A stretch of 51,612 bases of DNA from Clostridium amylolyticum. GTDB taxonomy: Bacteria; Bacillota; Clostridia; Clostridiales; Clostridiaceae. The notes under the pieces are model-generated. The model did not search any database, was not told the origin of the DNA, and was given only the letters and a program-made list of their open reading frames with translations. The stretch spans positions 1 through 51,612 of the forward strand of contig NZ_FQZO01000015.1 in assembly GCF_900142075.1 (NCBI RefSeq). The letters are read 5' to 3'. The first letter of the stretch is position 1, and every line of letters begins with the position of its first letter. Both the position numbers and the translations under genes were made by a program. Shown piece by piece: positions 49,933 to 51,612 of the stretch.

Positions 49933-51288
49933 TTGATTTCTCAAGAAAGAATTATAATCTTAAATGATAAAACCGTGATGAACAACCCCTATGTAGTTTA
50001 TTGGATGCAAAGCTCCCAGAGGACTGAGTATAACCATGCCTTGGAGTATGCTATTTTACAGGCAAATAAGCTTAAAAAACCTTTAGTTGTATATTTTGGA
50101 CTAACTGATAATTTTCCTGAAGCTAATGAAAGACATTATTATTTTATGTTAGAGGGCTTAAAGGAAGTAAAATCAGAATTATCAAAAAGAAATATTAAGA
50201 TGCTTATTATAAGAATATCACCTGAAAAAGGAGCCTTGGAGATATCATCTTTGGCGGCTTTGATGGTGGTGGACAGAGGTTATTTAAGGATAGAAAGAGA
50301 CTGGAGAAAAGTCTTAGCTGAAAATGCACCCTGTGCTGTGATTCAGGTAGAAACTAATGTTATTGTACCAATAGAAGAGGCTTCACCTAAAGAAGAATAT
50401 TCCGCAGCTACTCTTAGAAATAAAATAAGCAAAAAGTTACAGGACTATACATTACCCCTGAGTGAAAGGGAAATTAATGAGGGTTCTTTGAAATGTACTC
50501 TTCCTTTTGAAGAGTATGATATAGAAGATATAGATAAAGCTATATCTCAATTAAAAATTAATAAGGATATTAAAAGAACTTCTTATTATAAAGGTGGTAC
50601 TAGTAATGCCAAGGTATTATTGGAAGGGTTTATCATCCATAAGTTACCTTACTATAATGAATTAAAAAATGAGCCGGGAGAAGATTATACCTCTAATTTA
50701 AGCCCTTACCTGCATTTTGGACAAATTTCTCCTTTATATATTTATATGAAACTAATGAATGTACATATAGAGGATAAAAAGTACTTTTTGGAAGAACTAA
50801 TAATAAGAAGAGAATTAAGCATGAATTTTGTTTTTTATAATGATAAGTATGATTCTTATGAGTGTATTCCTGCTTGGGCAAAGGTTACCTTGAAAAAGCA
50901 TTTGAAGGATGAGAGGGAGTTCATTTATTCCTTAGAGGAATTAGAGGAAGGTAGAACCCATGATATATATTGGAATGCTGCCCAGAAGGAAATGGTTATT
51001 ACAGGAAAGATGCAGGGATATATGAGGATGTATTGGGGAAAGAAAATATTAGAATGGAGCAAAACCCCGGAAGAGGCTTTTAATACAGCTATGTACTTAA
51101 ATAATAAATACCTTTTAGATGGAAGAGATCCCAATGGATTTACAGGGGTAGCTTGGTGCTTTGGCAAGCATGATAGACCTTGGAGGGAAAGAGAGATATT
51201 TGGCACCGTTAGATATATGAATGATAAAGGGCTAAAAAGAAAGTTTAATATGGAGAGATATTTGATAAAAATACAGAGTATTTCCTAG
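49933..51288 (+). CDS. phr: Class II CPD deoxyribodipyrimidine photolyase
   Basis: A protein of about 451 residues. The N-terminal alpha/beta antenna domain (NPYVVYWMQSSQRTEYNHALEYAI, VVYFGL) and the FAD-binding helical domain are of class II type: SNLSPYLHFGQISPLYIY, MRMYWGKKILEW, LNNKYLLDGRDPNGFTGVAWCFGKHDRPWREREIFGTVRYMN. It repairs UV cyclobutane pyrimidine dimers with blue light and FADH-. I prefer the TTG at 49933, which follows GGTGA at a normal distance; GTG 49924 overlaps that site. It probably shares a transcript with the DUF523/DUF1722 gene. Confidence 0.94.
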   Translation: MISQERIIILNDKTVMNNPYVVYWMQSSQRTEYNHALEYAILQANKLKKPLVVYFGLTDNFPEANERHYYFMLEGLKEVKSELSKRNIKMLIIRISPEKGALEISSLAALMVVDRGYLRIERDWRKVLAENAPCAVIQVETNVIVPIEEASPKEEYSAATLRNKISKKLQDYTLPLSEREINEGSLKCTLPFEEYDIEDIDKAISQLKINKDIKRTSYYKGGTSNAKVLLEGFIIHKLPYYNELKNEPGEDYTSNLSPYLHFGQISPLYIYMKLMNVHIEDKKYFLEELIIRRELSMNFVFYNDKYDSYECIPAWAKVTLKKHLKDEREFIYSLEELEEGRTHDIYWNAAQKEMVITGKMQGYMRMYWGKKILEWSKTPEEAFNTAMYLNNKYLLDGRDPNGFTGVAWCFGKHDRPWREREIFGTVRYMNDKGLKRKFNMERYLIKIQSIS

Positions 51289-51433
51289 AATATTCTATAA
51301 AAAGCAATAAACAATTCCTAGTGTGTCAGTATATGAATAAATTTGATATTTTGAGTATACAATATCATAATAGGAATAATTCATTTATACAGGAGTTTTT
51401 GATATTTGTATGATAGTAGTCTCGTGTTACTAT

Positions 51434-51477
51434 AAGTGAGTCGCTTGCGGCAAGAGCGACACCGAGTCAAAACACTT
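51434..51477. other. Hairpin upstream of rRNA promoter
   Basis: GTCGCT (51440-51445) pairs with AGCGAC (51455-51460), and AAGTG (51434-51438) with CACTT (51473-51477). The gap 51289-51533 has no gene. The hairpin may end the photolyase transcript, though no T-run follows. Confidence 0.45.
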
Positions 51478-51533
51478 GGATACATTAAAAATTAGTTAGT
51501 AAGAAAATCTAACAAACAATTTTTAAAAAAGTG

Positions 51534-51562
51534 TTGACAAGGAAAACCCACCGTGGTAAGAT
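51534..51562 (+). promoter_or_regulatory. rRNA operon promoter
   Basis: TTGACA (51534-51539) and TAAGAT (51557-51562) are 17 bases apart. An A/T-rich stretch upstream (51500-51530, with a run of A and T tracts) can serve as UP element. The leader and boxA follow directly. Confidence 0.85.
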
Positions 51563-51566
51563 AACT

Positions 51567-51612
51567 AAGCGGTGAGGGAAAAGCCGCACTGGTCTTTGAA
51601 AATTGAACAGAG
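51567..51612 (+). other. Pre-16S leader with boxA
   Basis: A short stem GCGG/CCGC is followed by TGGTCTTTGAAAATTGAAC (51590-51608), the boxA-type antitermination and processing sequence found just before 16S rRNA in clostridia. The 16S gene itself begins beyond the window. Confidence 0.8.

Noticed and set aside
39485..51477. Possible repeat pair between the hairpins at 39485-39577 and 51434-51477
   Set aside because: They share only short AGTCGCTT and AGCGACA words; the remaining sequence and folding differ.

Overview
The window looks like part of a chromosome of a low-GC, anaerobic, spore-former-type Firmicute, most likely Clostridium sensu stricto (inference). The grounds are the strongly AT-rich sequence, consistent AGGAGG-type ribosome binding sites, frequent TTG and GTG starts, clostridial-type rRNA leader and 5S sequences, FeoAB, and several families typical of that genus (DUF1576, DUF1015, zf-trcl zinc ribbon, DUF2975/DUF3955). 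It starts inside a 5S rRNA gene and ends in the promoter and leader of another rRNA operon on the same strand. So this is the roughly 50 kb between two co-oriented rRNA operons.

Layout. 1-800: 5S end, tRNA-Glu(TTC), terminators, then an AT-rich intergenic region with about eight DnaA-box-like 9-mers. 820-6480: sfsA, a zinc-ribbon Nudix hydrolase, a DUF1576 membrane protein with a small soluble partner, a TIM-barrel protein, a 53-residue Cys-rich protein and an M32 carboxypeptidase. 6850-12710: a response regulator/histidine kinase pair, a small zinc-ribbon protein and a two-gene FtsX-type ABC exporter. 13140-16560: serine-biosynthesis-type aminotransferase and phosphoglycerate dehydrogenase, then DUF1015. 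16700-22080: an alpha-glucoside PTS locus resembling the Bacillus glv/mal set (RpiR regulator, two GH4 phosphoglucosidases, EIICB). 22440-24570: ECF sigma factor and anti-sigma. 24680-30300: an alpha-galactoside locus (GH4 alpha-galactosidase, AraC regulator, binding-protein-dependent ABC importer).

30300-34090 is the most rearranged stretch. It holds a second copy of the ECF sigma gene whose anti-sigma gene is reduced to a few codons, gene fragments of mtnN and of a Nudix gene, a DUF2975/XRE/DUF3955 cassette, the intact mtnN and a MITE-like inverted repeat. 34090-37760 is a redox/lipoate group: MarR regulator, AhpD-like carboxymuconolactone-decarboxylase-family protein, dihydrolipoamide dehydrogenase with its own N-terminal lipoyl domain, and lipoate-protein ligase. 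There are no E1/E2 or glycine-cleavage genes nearby. 37970-51290 holds tcdA, DUF4230, a methyltransferase, an MFS transporter, a two-part GNAT protein, feoAB, a nitronate-monooxygenase/FabK-family enzyme behind a FabT-like palindrome, an EcsC-family protein, and a DUF523/DUF1722 protein next to a class II photolyase.

Most notable points: the DnaA-box cluster; the self-contained lipoyl/Lpd/AhpD-like/LplA set with a MarR-type operator over a good promoter; the duplicated sigma factor that lost its anti-sigma and lies behind a perfect consensus promoter; a palindromic repeat family that supplies the same C-terminal CQAR(N/D)K tail and stop codon to two unrelated proteins; and a second, hairpin-forming intergenic repeat present once complete and twice in part. 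All functional statements rest on reading motifs by eye; no database search was run.
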